NCBI GenBank assembly: GCA_018679315.1
Contig: JAHHLF010000162.1
Span: 1-6,368 of the forward strand
DNA: 6,368 nucleotides
Origin: Bacteroidia bacterium
Lineage (GTDB): Bacteria > Bacteroidota > Bacteroidia > Flavobacteriales > Flavobacteriaceae
Direction: 5' to 3'
The notes under the pieces were generated by a model. The model made no database searches, was not told where the DNA came from, and saw nothing but the letters and a program-made list of their open reading frames with translations. The first letter of the stretch is position 1, and every line of letters starts with the position of its first letter. Position numbers and translations under genes: made by a program. Shown here one piece after another: positions 1 through 6,187 of the stretch.

Positions 1-753
1 CTCTATGACAGCTTGAAACATGTAATGCAAGGGCATGGTTTGACAGACCATTTAGTAAATGTTCAAAATGGGATGATGGATATTGAACACCATATGCTGC
101 ACTTTCTGGAAAACCACGACGAGCAACGGATCGCCAGTCATGAATTTGCCGGAGATGCTGAGATAGGCAAACCAGCTATGGTAGTTTCCGCCTTGTTAAG
201 TACATCACCAACTATGATCTATTTTGGACAGGAAGTAGGGGAGCCCGGAGGGGAAGATGCCGGGTTTGGCAAACCATCTCGGACATCTATTTTTGATTAT
301 ATCGGAGTTCCGCATCATCAGCGGTGGCTGAATGAGAAGAAATTTGACGGAGGGCAGCTCAATGAATCAGAAAAGGAATTGCGGGAATTTTACAAGAAGC
401 TTCTGAATATCTCTGTGAATGAGGAAGCATTCACAGGAGCCTACAAGGAAATACATTCCTATAACCGAGAGCATACCGAGGGATACGATCATCGGTTGTT
501 TTCTTTTGTCCGATGGACAGAAAACCAACATATTATTGTGGTTTCAAATTTTGACAAAGAAAGGTCCTATGATCTGGATTTGACACTCCCATCAGAGCTT
601 ATAGAAGAATGGAACCTTACTCCCACTGAGTATGATTTAAAGGAGTTGTTTGATGCGTCGGATTCTGTAACACTTAAAATTGATGACACCTTGGGAAAGG
701 TAGCATTAAGGTTAGAACCGTTACAGTCTTATGTTTTTGTTGTAGAAAAATAA
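1..753 (+). CDS. GH13 alpha-amylase family glycosidase, C-terminal part (5' end outside window)
   Basis: The frame is open from base 1 (L-Y-D-S-L-K-H...) to TAA at 751-753, so this is the last 250 residues of a longer enzyme. The TTG at 13 is an internal Leu codon, not a start. FLENHDEQR, with NHDE at 112-123, matches GH13 conserved region IV; its Asp at 118-120 is the expected transition-state-stabilising residue. The nucleophile Asp and acid/base Glu lie upstream and cannot be checked. YFGQEVGE followed by a Gly-rich loop and FGKPSRTSIFDY continues the (beta/alpha)8 barrel. From about base 480 the sequence changes to short beta-strand-like segments (FSFVRW, IIVVSNF, LEPLQSYVFVV), which fits the all-beta C-terminal domain of GH13 enzymes. 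The expected activity is hydrolysis of alpha-1,4-glucan. Exact specificity, subfamily and any signal peptide cannot be judged from this part. Confidence 0.9.
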   Translation, partial: LYDSLKHVMQGHGLTDHLVNVQNGMMDIEHHMLHFLENHDEQRIASHEFAGDAEIGKPAMVVSALLSTSPTMIYFGQEVGEPGGEDAGFGKPSRTSIFDYIGVPHHQRWLNEKKFDGGQLNESEKELREFYKKLLNISVNEEAFTGAYKEIHSYNREHTEGYDHRLFSFVRWTENQHIIVVSNFDKERSYDLDLTLPSELIEEWNLTPTEYDLKELFDASDSVTLKIDDTLGKVALRLEPLQSYVFVVEK

Positions 754-784
754 AAAAGGATATCACCGTGGTAATACCCTTTTT
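753..784. terminator. Bidirectional hairpin terminator between convergent genes
   Basis: AAAAAGG at 753-759 pairs with CCTTTTT at 778-784. An inner stem (TAT/ATA and ACC/GGT) closes around the GT at 768-769, with mismatches at 760/777 and 764/773. Each strand therefore has a hairpin ending in a run of T. It begins on the last base of the amylase stop codon and lies 25 bases beyond the stop of the opposite-strand membrane protein gene, so it can serve both. The inner loop is tight, so the top C-G pair probably opens. Confidence 0.75.
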
Positions 785-808
785 ATAATATGATCGGATT
801 TATTCAGA

Positions 809-1231
809 TCAGGCAGCTTCTTTAGGCGCAGTAGCTTTAAACACCATTCCAATTACGGCACCTACTACTCCCCAGAAAACGATACTGGCTACTCCATCTA
901 CAACATGACCAGTCAGGTCCATAAATTCTGATGTGGCATACCATAAAAGTGATGTGCCAAACATGAATACACCAACCCAGACTCCAAACTTAAATCCTTC
1001 GCCGGCTCCATGGTGTCCTCGTGCCCACTTGCTATAGATGGTGCAAAGGGCAAACACCTGGACTAAATTGGCAATGACCAGCCAAACCATATCTACCGGC
1101 TCTTTCATTAACTGAGTGATGGTATGGCCTTCAAAAAAATCTGCCATTGCAAATCCCCAGATACCCCAACCTAATAGGTTGGCAACAACAAGACCGGCCA
1201 ATGTGGCTAATAAATTTTGTTTTGAAAACAT
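809..1231 (-). CDS. Four-helix integral membrane protein of unknown function
   Basis: This 140-residue protein is read from ATG at 1231-1229. I cannot assign it to a named family with confidence. Four hydrophobic segments are visible at about residues 7-30, 48-68, 82-101 and 110-131. Between helices 2 and 3 is a short loop with basic and His residues (SKWARGHHGAGEGFKFG). The tail after helix 4 is short and polar (KATAPKEAA). The N-terminus has no cleavable signal, so the first helix probably stays as an anchor. Gly and Trp are frequent in the helices (GWGIWGF, FGVWVGVFMFG), as in small DUF1761-like membrane proteins, but that resemblance is only general. There are no obvious catalytic, metal-binding or transport motifs. 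It is transcribed alone: its 3' end meets the shared terminator at 753-784, and upstream it faces away from the phosphodiesterase gene. Confidence 0.8.
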   Translation of the reverse strand: MFSKQNLLATLAGLVVANLLGWGIWGFAMADFFEGHTITQLMKEPVDMVWLVIANLVQVFALCTIYSKWARGHHGAGEGFKFGVWVGVFMFGTSLLWYATSEFMDLTGHVVDGVASIVFWGVVGAVIGMVFKATAPKEAA

Positions 1232-1260
1232 GACTTTGAATTAATTGGTTAATAGTATCG

Positions 1261-1294
1261 CAAATTTATTAAATAAAAATTGAGAAAAAGACAA
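1261..1294 (-). promoter_or_regulatory. Bacteroidota-type promoter for the membrane protein gene
   Basis: On the minus strand, TAAATTTG at 1268-1261 is a full match to the TAnnTTTG -7 box. A TTG at 1294-1292 lies 23 bases upstream, at the outer limit of the usual -33 spacing. The start codon at 1231 would be reached after a leader of roughly 25 bases. Confidence 0.55.
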
Positions 1295-1388
1295 TAATAT
1301 AACATAAAAATTAGTAATATGATATTTCATATGGGGTAAGAAAACTATCCAAAATTCCGAGAAAAGTAGATGTTTTGAATGCAAATCG

Positions 1389-1396
1389 TATTTTTG
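1389..1396 (+). promoter_or_regulatory. Putative -7 box (TATTTTTG) for the phosphodiesterase/flavoprotein unit
   Basis: TATTTTTG fits TAnnTTTG exactly and lies 17 bases before ATG 1414. No TTG or TTTG sits at the expected -33 distance, and the region is AT-rich, so chance is possible. If real, it supports translation from 1414 and excludes the upstream TTG at 1375, which would precede the transcript start. Confidence 0.4.
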
Positions 1397-1413
1397 AACA
1401 CAAAATTTTTATC

Positions 1414-2160
1414 ATGCATAGAATACTTACCATTTCATTAATTTTCCTCTTATTTGGATGTGATACGATGAAAAATAAACCCTTGATCATTGGCCACCGT
1501 GGGGCAATGGGGCATGAGACAGAGAATTCCATGGCCTCTATTCAAAAAGCCCTGGATTTGGGAGTGGATATGATCGAAATTGACGTCTTTAATATCGCCA
1601 GCGGGGAGACGGTTGTATTTCATGATGAGCGGGTAGAACGATTGACCAATGGTGGGGGACGCATAGAAGAATACAATATGTATGATATGAGACAATTGAT
1701 CCTGGAGGGTAATCACCGCATCCCGATACTTCAAGACGTTTTGAAATTGATCAACAATGAAGTTCGACTCAATATAGAGCTAAAAGGAAAGAACACTTCA
1801 GATCGTGTTAACTTCATTACAAATTATTATATCGAGAACAGAGGATGGGAGGCAAATAACTTCCTGATCTCCAGTTTCCACTGGGACGAATTGCGAAGCA
1901 TGAGGGCTATCAACCCGGATATGGCCATAGCTGTCTTAACGGATGGCGACCCGCTTAAAGCGATCGATATTGCCAAAGAACTGAACGCGGAAGCGATCAA
2001 TCCGTCTTATACTAATCTAACCGCGGAAAATGTAAAAGCCATTCACAATGCTGGATTTAAAGTATATACTTATACGGTGAATGAGCCTGAAGATATTGCA
2101 CGTATGACCGACTATGGGGTTGATGGAATTTTCACCAATTACCCTGAAAGGAAGCATTAA
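1414..2160 (+). CDS. Glycerophosphodiester phosphodiesterase family lipoprotein
   Basis: The protein has 248 residues from ATG 1414. It hydrolyses glycerophosphodiesters (deacylated phospholipids) to glycerol-3-phosphate and an alcohol. GDPD hallmarks appear in order: GHRG at 27-30, EN at 37-38, the metal-binding pair E55-I-D57, the catalytic HD at 70-71, IPILQDVL at 103-110, IELK at 121-124 (E122 a metal ligand), and a C-terminal VYTYTVNEPEDIARM...GVDGIFTNYP block. The length is normal for a bacterial GDPD. The N-terminus HRILTISLIFLLFGC is a short lipoprotein signal, with Cys16 as the lipidated residue (lipobox L-F-G-C). This is why I chose this ATG; a TTG at 1375 would add 13 charged residues ahead of the signal. 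The residues after Cys16 (DTMKNK) are not acid-rich, so I see no surface-export signal and infer a periplasm-facing lipoprotein. Its stop overlaps the next start by one base. The substrate headgroup is unknown. Confidence 0.92.
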   Translation: MHRILTISLIFLLFGCDTMKNKPLIIGHRGAMGHETENSMASIQKALDLGVDMIEIDVFNIASGETVVFHDERVERLTNGGGRIEEYNMYDMRQLILEGNHRIPILQDVLKLINNEVRLNIELKGKNTSDRVNFITNYYIENRGWEANNFLISSFHWDELRSMRAINPDMAIAVLTDGDPLKAIDIAKELNAEAINPSYTNLTAENVKAIHNAGFKVYTYTVNEPEDIARMTDYGVDGIFTNYPERKH

Positions 2161-3251
2161 TGTTTGATGTGATCATCGTTGGGGGTGGCGTACACGGAGT
2201 ACTTACAGCCCTCTATCTACATTCCGAAAATGATGCGCTACGGATCGCCATTTTTGAAAAGGCGAAGCAATTGCTACCAACATATACCGAGTTTGAGAGT
2301 TTCCTTTTTCACGATCAGATCTGCTCCAGGAAAGAACTGACGGACATGATAGATGAGAATGGGATCCGTGTCTTTAAAAGTAGCGCCATCACTGCCATAA
2401 GCTTAGACACTTCTAATGCACACTTCGAACTCAAAACAAGAAGGGCTCATTACAAGTCACCAAAGGTGGTTTTTTGTGCCGGTAAAGACAGCCAGATCCT
2501 TGAACTTCTCAAGGATTTTTCTATAGCGATCGATGAGGTCTTACCTGCCGCATTTCCTTTGGAAAGTAATGATCCGAGAATAGTAGGTTTAGGAAAGGTT
2601 GTAATACCAGTTCAGTTATCCTGGGTTAAAATGAGTCCGCCGAAAAAGAAGATCCGGATTAAATTAGTCAGTGCCCCTGCATCTAATCCTATCAAGCAGG
2701 TAGAAGGAAACATACAAATGCAGGAAAAAATGATCAGCGGTCCGGCTGTTTACCAGCTAACCCAATTCATTTCGGCACAGCAGGATCCTTTCCCTGATTT
2801 AGTTAAAATTTGTATCAATTGGGTGCCGGGATACCAGATTGAAGGGTTAGTTAATTATCTCACAGAAGCCGGACAATTAGAAGGTCATAAGACAATCATC
2901 AGAACACCCTTATTTGCCTTGCCCAGGCGCTTGTGGACATCTATAGCCCTGGCAGCAGGAATAGACCGGGAAGCCCATTGGGAAGCACTAGATGAAGAGC
3001 AGTACGAAGATTTGGCAGAACAACTTATTAATACTCATTTGATAACGAAACCAAGGCTGAGTAGGAAAGGATTGATCGCTTTTAGAGGGGGCGTGTCTTC
3101 CACCGCTGTGGATACTAGTGGTCAAAGCCTGAAGTATCCAGGCATGTTCTTCGCTGGGACCATCCGAAGTGATCATTTAACCCACTTAAAAGGTAATAAC
3201 AAACAACTCGATATGTCCCTAAAAACACTTGCCCAAAAGATAGCGGTCTAG
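2160..3251 (+). CDS. Shortened, divergent HI0933/BaiN-type flavoprotein
   Basis: This 363-residue protein starts at ATG 2160, whose A is the last base of the preceding TAA, so translation is probably coupled to the phosphodiesterase. The N-terminus is a Rossmann FAD-binding fold: VIIVGGGVHG (GxGxxG at 8-13) and an acidic residue ending strand 2 (FEK, E33). Later segments align by eye with HI0933-like (PF03486) proteins: LPAAFPLE at 128-135, SGPAV at 193-197, ALPRRLW at 253-259, a GGV at 310-312 and PGMFFAG at 327-333. Family motifs are missing or altered. The GGRCN segment normally found after the first strand pair is absent, with a gap I estimate at 60-75 residues near residue 40. The usual ATGG-type turn reads CAGKDS at 106-111. 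The C-terminal GGFNFQ-type FAD motif is replaced by LKGNNKQLDM. Canonical members have about 400 residues. The function is unknown; it may be a neofunctionalised or decaying paralog. It is not GlpD. Confidence 0.75.
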   Translation: MFDVIIVGGGVHGVLTALYLHSENDALRIAIFEKAKQLLPTYTEFESFLFHDQICSRKELTDMIDENGIRVFKSSAITAISLDTSNAHFELKTRRAHYKSPKVVFCAGKDSQILELLKDFSIAIDEVLPAAFPLESNDPRIVGLGKVVIPVQLSWVKMSPPKKKIRIKLVSAPASNPIKQVEGNIQMQEKMISGPAVYQLTQFISAQQDPFPDLVKICINWVPGYQIEGLVNYLTEAGQLEGHKTIIRTPLFALPRRLWTSIALAAGIDREAHWEALDEEQYEDLAEQLINTHLITKPRLSRKGLIAFRGGVSSTAVDTSGQSLKYPGMFFAGTIRSDHLTHLKGNNKQLDMSLKTLAQKIAV

Positions 3252-3252
3252 T

Positions 3253-3987
3253 CTAGGTCATCTTTAATACCATGTCCAGGGCAGCTGCTAAAACCCCTCC
3301 GACAATGGGTGCCAGTACAGGTACCCAGCTATATCCCCAATCACTTCCCCCCTTATTTTTTATAGGAAGGATCGCATGCATGATACGCGGACCCAGATCA
3401 CGGGCCGGGTTAATCGCATAGCCGGTAGACCCTCCCAAGCTCAATCCGATCCCCCATACAACAAAAGCAACAGGAAGGGCACCAATTGACCCCAGTCCTA
3501 TCACCTGACCGGAATCCAACATTGATGCATCAGTCATATACAAGACAGCAAAAACAAGAACGAAGGTGCCTATGGCCTCAGTGACAAAATTCCATTCATA
3601 ATTGCGTTTGGCAGGCGCCGTACTAAAGGTGCCAAGTTGTGCCCCCTGATCTTCTGTGGCATTAAAATGATCCCGGTATGCCAGGAAGACAAAAAAGGCA
3701 CCCAGCATTGCGCCGATCATTTGTGCTAATAGGTAGGCCGGTACATCGTTCCAGGGAAATTCTCCGGCAGCGGCCAGACCAACTGTGACTGCGGGGTTAA
3801 TATGGGCGCCGCTATATGGTGCACTCACGAATACGGCAACAAATACAGCAATGGCCCAGCCCGTAGTGATCACCATCCAACCGGAATTATTGCCTTTGGT
3901 GCCCTGGAGGACCACATTGGCGTTTACGCCACAACCTAAAAGCATCAATAGAAACGTACCAATAATTTCAGCAATAAAAGGTGTCAT
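3253..3987 (-). CDS. glpF: Glycerol uptake facilitator (aquaglyceroporin, MIP family)
   Basis: This 244-residue inner-membrane channel passes glycerol and other small uncharged polyols by facilitated diffusion. Both MIP half-helix motifs are present: SGAHINPAVT (NPA 64-66) and GYAINPARD (NPA 193-195). Asp197 after the second motif is the mark of aquaglyceroporins as opposed to water-selective aquaporins. The selectivity-filter positions can be read from spacing to the motifs: W44 and R196 correspond to E. coli W48 and R206, while Y190 stands where E. coli has F200. Six hydrophobic helices and the internal duplication are visible, and the length is normal. It starts 14 bases after the glycerol kinase stop codon on the same strand, so the two form an operon with GlpK trapping what GlpF admits. 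There is no Shine-Dalgarno sequence before the ATG, as is usual in this phylum. Confidence 0.95.
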   Translation of the reverse strand: MTPFIAEIIGTFLLMLLGCGVNANVVLQGTKGNNSGWMVITTGWAIAVFVAVFVSAPYSGAHINPAVTVGLAAAGEFPWNDVPAYLLAQMIGAMLGAFFVFLAYRDHFNATEDQGAQLGTFSTAPAKRNYEWNFVTEAIGTFVLVFAVLYMTDASMLDSGQVIGLGSIGALPVAFVVWGIGLSLGGSTGYAINPARDLGPRIMHAILPIKNKGGSDWGYSWVPVLAPIVGGVLAAALDMVLKMT

Positions 3988-4001
3988 AAAAGTATAATTG
4001 A

Positions 4002-5483
4002 TTAGTTAGTCCAATATTCCAAGGCGCCCACAGCTTTTTGCCACTCTGCGATCCCTGATTCAATTTTTTTGGTATTATCAGTAGGGGTAAAACGTCTGTC
4101 TTCTTCCCATAATTGACGGATCTCCTCCAGGGAATTCCAATACCCCACTGCCAGACCAGCAAGGAAAGCAGCTCCCATGACAGTCGTTTCCACGATCCTG
4201 GGCCGCACAGTTTCAGTTTGCAGAACATCGGCCTGGAACTGCATAAGAAGATCATTAACTGTAGCGCCACCGTCGACCCTTAGTTCACGTATATCTAATC
4301 CGGAATCGGCCTCCATGGCTTTCACTACATCACGGGTTTGATAAGCGATAGATTCCAGGGCTGCCCTGGCAATATGCGCATCTGTGCTTCCACGTGTTAA
4401 ACCAAACAGTGTTCCCTTGGCATGCTGGTTCCAATACGGAGCGCCCAGTCCTGCAAAAGCAGGGACCAAAACAACACCTCCTGTATCTTCCACAGAAGCC
4501 GCAAGCGACTCTACTTCAGAAGAAGACTTAAAGATCTTGAGACTATCACGCAGCCGTTGCACTACGGCGCCTGCAATAAAAATACTGCCCTCCAGGACAT
4601 AGGTAACTTCATTTCCGATCTGCCAGCCAATAGATGTCAGCAAGTTGTTTTTCGATACAAGGGGTTCTGAACCAATGTTCATCAACATAAAACATCCTGT
4701 ACCATAGGTGTTCTTAACCATACCTTTTTCTGTACACATCTGTCCAAATAAGGCTGCCTGCTGGTCTCCGGCGATTCCGGCAATGGGTATTTCTGTTCCC
4801 AGTATTTCTGCATCTGTATTGCCATAGTGGGCACTGGAAGCCTTAACATCAGGTAGCATGTTTCGGGGTATGTCCATCAAATTCAGCAATTCATTATCCC
4901 AATCAAGCGTATTAATATTAAAGAGCAGCGTCCTGCACGCATTGGAAACATCTGTCACATGCAGCTTTCCTTTAGTGAGTTTCCATATAAGCCAGGTGTC
5001 GATGGTACCGGCTAAAAGGTCTCCGGCCTCTGCGGATGCCCTTGCTCCCTCTACATTGTCTAATAGCCATTTGATCTTAGTGCCTGAAAAATAAGCATCA
5101 ATTACAAGGCCTGTTTTTTCTCTAACCCACGCTGCTTTTCCTTCTGCATTTAAGGAATCGCAATATGTGGCCGTACGTTTATCTTGCCAGACTAAAGCAC
5201 GATGTATGGGTTCACCACTGTGCTTGTTCCATATAACTACAGTCTCACGTTGATTGGTAATTCCAATAGCTTTAATACTGGTACCGTTTTCTCCTACGAT
5301 TTCTCGTGTTACGTTTAGCTGTGTCTCCCAAATCTCGAGGGCATCGTGTTCCACCCACCCAGGTTTTGGAAAGTGTTGAGTGAATTCCTTCTGAGCAGTG
5401 GCCTGTATTTGGCCTTGCCTGTCAAATAATAAAGCCCTGCAGCTGGTTGTACCCTGGTCCAGGGCAAGAATTAGATCTTGCAT
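4002..5483 (-). CDS. glpK: Glycerol kinase
   Basis: This cytoplasmic FGGY-family kinase converts glycerol and ATP to sn-glycerol-3-phosphate. It has 493 residues, the usual length. Visible motifs are the phosphate-binding ALDQGTTSCRALLFD at 7-21, the glycerol contacts R79-E80 in ITNQRET, WQDKRT at 99-104, Y131, the catalytic base D240 in GIAGDQQAALFGQ, the nucleotide loop YGTGCF at 260-265, and the C-terminal DGGATVNDLLMQFQAD at 404-419. Two E. coli regulatory sites are not apparent. The GGTR-type fructose-1,6-bisphosphate loop before GIAGDQQ is replaced by LGTEIP, and the protein ends at YWTN without the EIIA-Glc-binding tail. The His-containing segment that HPr phosphorylates in Firmicutes enzymes is also not recognisable. 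It is the first gene of a glpK-glpF operon, reading away from the DUF1697 gene. ATG at 5483-5481 is the natural start because the ATP-binding motif begins only a few residues later. Confidence 0.97.
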   Translation of the reverse strand: MQDLILALDQGTTSCRALLFDRQGQIQATAQKEFTQHFPKPGWVEHDALEIWETQLNVTREIVGENGTSIKAIGITNQRETVVIWNKHSGEPIHRALVWQDKRTATYCDSLNAEGKAAWVREKTGLVIDAYFSGTKIKWLLDNVEGARASAEAGDLLAGTIDTWLIWKLTKGKLHVTDVSNACRTLLFNINTLDWDNELLNLMDIPRNMLPDVKASSAHYGNTDAEILGTEIPIAGIAGDQQAALFGQMCTEKGMVKNTYGTGCFMLMNIGSEPLVSKNNLLTSIGWQIGNEVTYVLEGSIFIAGAVVQRLRDSLKIFKSSSEVESLAASVEDTGGVVLVPAFAGLGAPYWNQHAKGTLFGLTRGSTDAHIARAALESIAYQTRDVVKAMEADSGLDIRELRVDGGATVNDLLMQFQADVLQTETVRPRIVETTVMGAAFLAGLAVGYWNSLEEIRQLWEEDRRFTPTDNTKKIESGIAEWQKAVGALEYWTN

Positions 5484-5521
5484 AGAGTTTTTCCTGTTTG
5501 ATCGGAATTATTCGTGGATGA

Positions 5522-5529
5522 TAAATGTA
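5522..5529 (-). promoter_or_regulatory. Possible -7 box for glpK-glpF
   Basis: On the minus strand TACATTTA matches TAnnTTTG at all fixed positions but the last. It lies 38 bases before the glpK ATG in the 112-base divergent region. The only upstream TTG (5559-5557) is 27 bases away, which is too far for a normal -33 element, so the call is weak. I saw no clear operator palindrome here. Confidence 0.25.
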
Positions 5530-5562
5530 TAAGATTTAGGGTAGACATCATAATTACAATTT

Positions 5563-5570
5563 TATCTTTG
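5563..5570 (+). promoter_or_regulatory. Bacteroidota-type -7 box (TATCTTTG) for the DUF1697 gene
   Basis: TATCTTTG is a full TAnnTTTG match ending 25 bases before ATG 5596, which leaves a leader of roughly 15-20 bases. At the -33 position there is only a weak TTTAG (5535-5539). The same octamer recurs before the next gene at 6166-6173. Confidence 0.55.
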
Positions 5571-5595
5571 GCCAATCAACAATAGGTCATTAGGT

Positions 5596-6141
5596 ATGCA
5601 TACTTACATTGTCTTTCTAAGGGGGATCAACGTAAGCGGACAAAAAAAGATCCGTATGGCTGAATTGAGATCGGTCCTGTCAAATGCCGGATTTCATTCA
5701 GTAGAAACCTACATTCAAAGCGGGAATCTTATCGTTCGATCCAAGGCTTCTGAACAAGAAGTCTCAAAACAGATCCATAAGCTGATCTTAGATACATTCG
5801 GCTTCGATGTGCCGGTACTGACCCTGGTATATTCATCACTTCAGGACATTATTGAAAACAACCCCTACCCGGCCTCTGAGGAAAATAATAAGGGTATTTA
5901 CTTTGTAATGTTATTCGATGCACCGGATAATGCGCTATCAGCATTACTACAAAATAAAAAATTTACCAACGAGGAATTTACGATTACCCCTTCTTGTATT
6001 TATCTCAATTGCCACGAGGGCTATGGTCGGGCAAAATGCAATAATAATTTCTTTGAAGGGCGACTCAAGATACAAGCAACGGCCCGAAACTGGAAGACTA
6101 TGAAAAGGATGGAACAATTGGCATCAGAGATGACGGAATAG
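5596..6141 (+). CDS. DUF1697 family protein
   Basis: The protein has 181 residues, the normal length for the family. The DUF1697 (PF08002) pattern is complete: an N-terminal LRGINVSGQKKIRMAELR at 8-25, then YIQSGNLIV at 39-47 after the first helix, the central FGFDVPVLT, YFVMLFD in the second half, and the C-terminal GYGRAKCNNNFFE plus ATARNWKTMKRM at 161-172. It has no signal peptide or membrane helix, so it should be cytosolic. The biochemical role of the family is not established. The alternation of hydrophobic strands and helices suggests two related alpha/beta halves, but that is inference. The gene is divergent from glpK across 112 bases and has its own -7 box. The next gene starts 46 bases downstream with a separate promoter, so they need not be co-regulated. 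The ATG at 5596 directly precedes the conserved LRGIN block, which fixes the start. Confidence 0.93.
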   Translation: MHTYIVFLRGINVSGQKKIRMAELRSVLSNAGFHSVETYIQSGNLIVRSKASEQEVSKQIHKLILDTFGFDVPVLTLVYSSLQDIIENNPYPASEENNKGIYFVMLFDAPDNALSALLQNKKFTNEEFTITPSCIYLNCHEGYGRAKCNNNFFEGRLKIQATARNWKTMKRMEQLASEMTE

Positions 6142-6173
6142 TTGAAACTGCAAATCGCTTTATTCTATCTTTG
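6142..6173 (+). promoter_or_regulatory. Bacteroidota-type promoter for the decarboxylase gene
   Basis: TTG at 6142-6144 is followed by a 21-base spacer and TATCTTTG at 6166-6173, which fits the flavobacterial TTG-N17-23-TAnnTTTG pattern well. The -33 TTG directly abuts the TAG stop of the DUF1697 gene. The start codon at 6188 lies only 14 bases past the -7 box, so the leader must be very short. Confidence 0.65.
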
Positions 6174-6187
6174 CGTAAATTTTTTAC

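Noticed and set aside
13..753. A complete small protein starting at TTG 13
   Set aside because: The frame is open to base 1, and the sequence is the middle of a GH13 barrel, so it is a truncated view of a larger gene.
1311..1734. Minus-strand open frames across the start of the phosphodiesterase gene
   Set aside because: They run antisense through the lipoprotein signal and catalytic HRG/HD region, and have no promoter or recognisable protein features.
2160..3251. The FAD protein as glycerol-3-phosphate dehydrogenase (GlpD), given the nearby glpKF genes
   Set aside because: Apart from the N-terminal GxGxxG, the recognisable blocks (SGPAV, ALPRRLW, GGV, PGMFFAG) are those of HI0933-like proteins. 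It is also far shorter than GlpD and reads on the opposite strand to glpKF.
3785..4270. Open frames overlapping the glpF 5' end and glpK 3' end
   Set aside because: They are out-of-frame readings of two strongly conserved genes, with no signal or motif of their own.
4384..5094. Plus-strand open frames inside glpK
   Set aside because: They lie wholly within the well-supported kinase gene on the other strand, and their translations show no domain-like pattern.
5511..5530. Imperfect inverted repeat (TTATTC / GATGATAA) upstream of glpK as an operator
   Set aside because: The arms match only with a two-base bulge and are AT-rich. Such matches are expected by chance, and no second copy is present.
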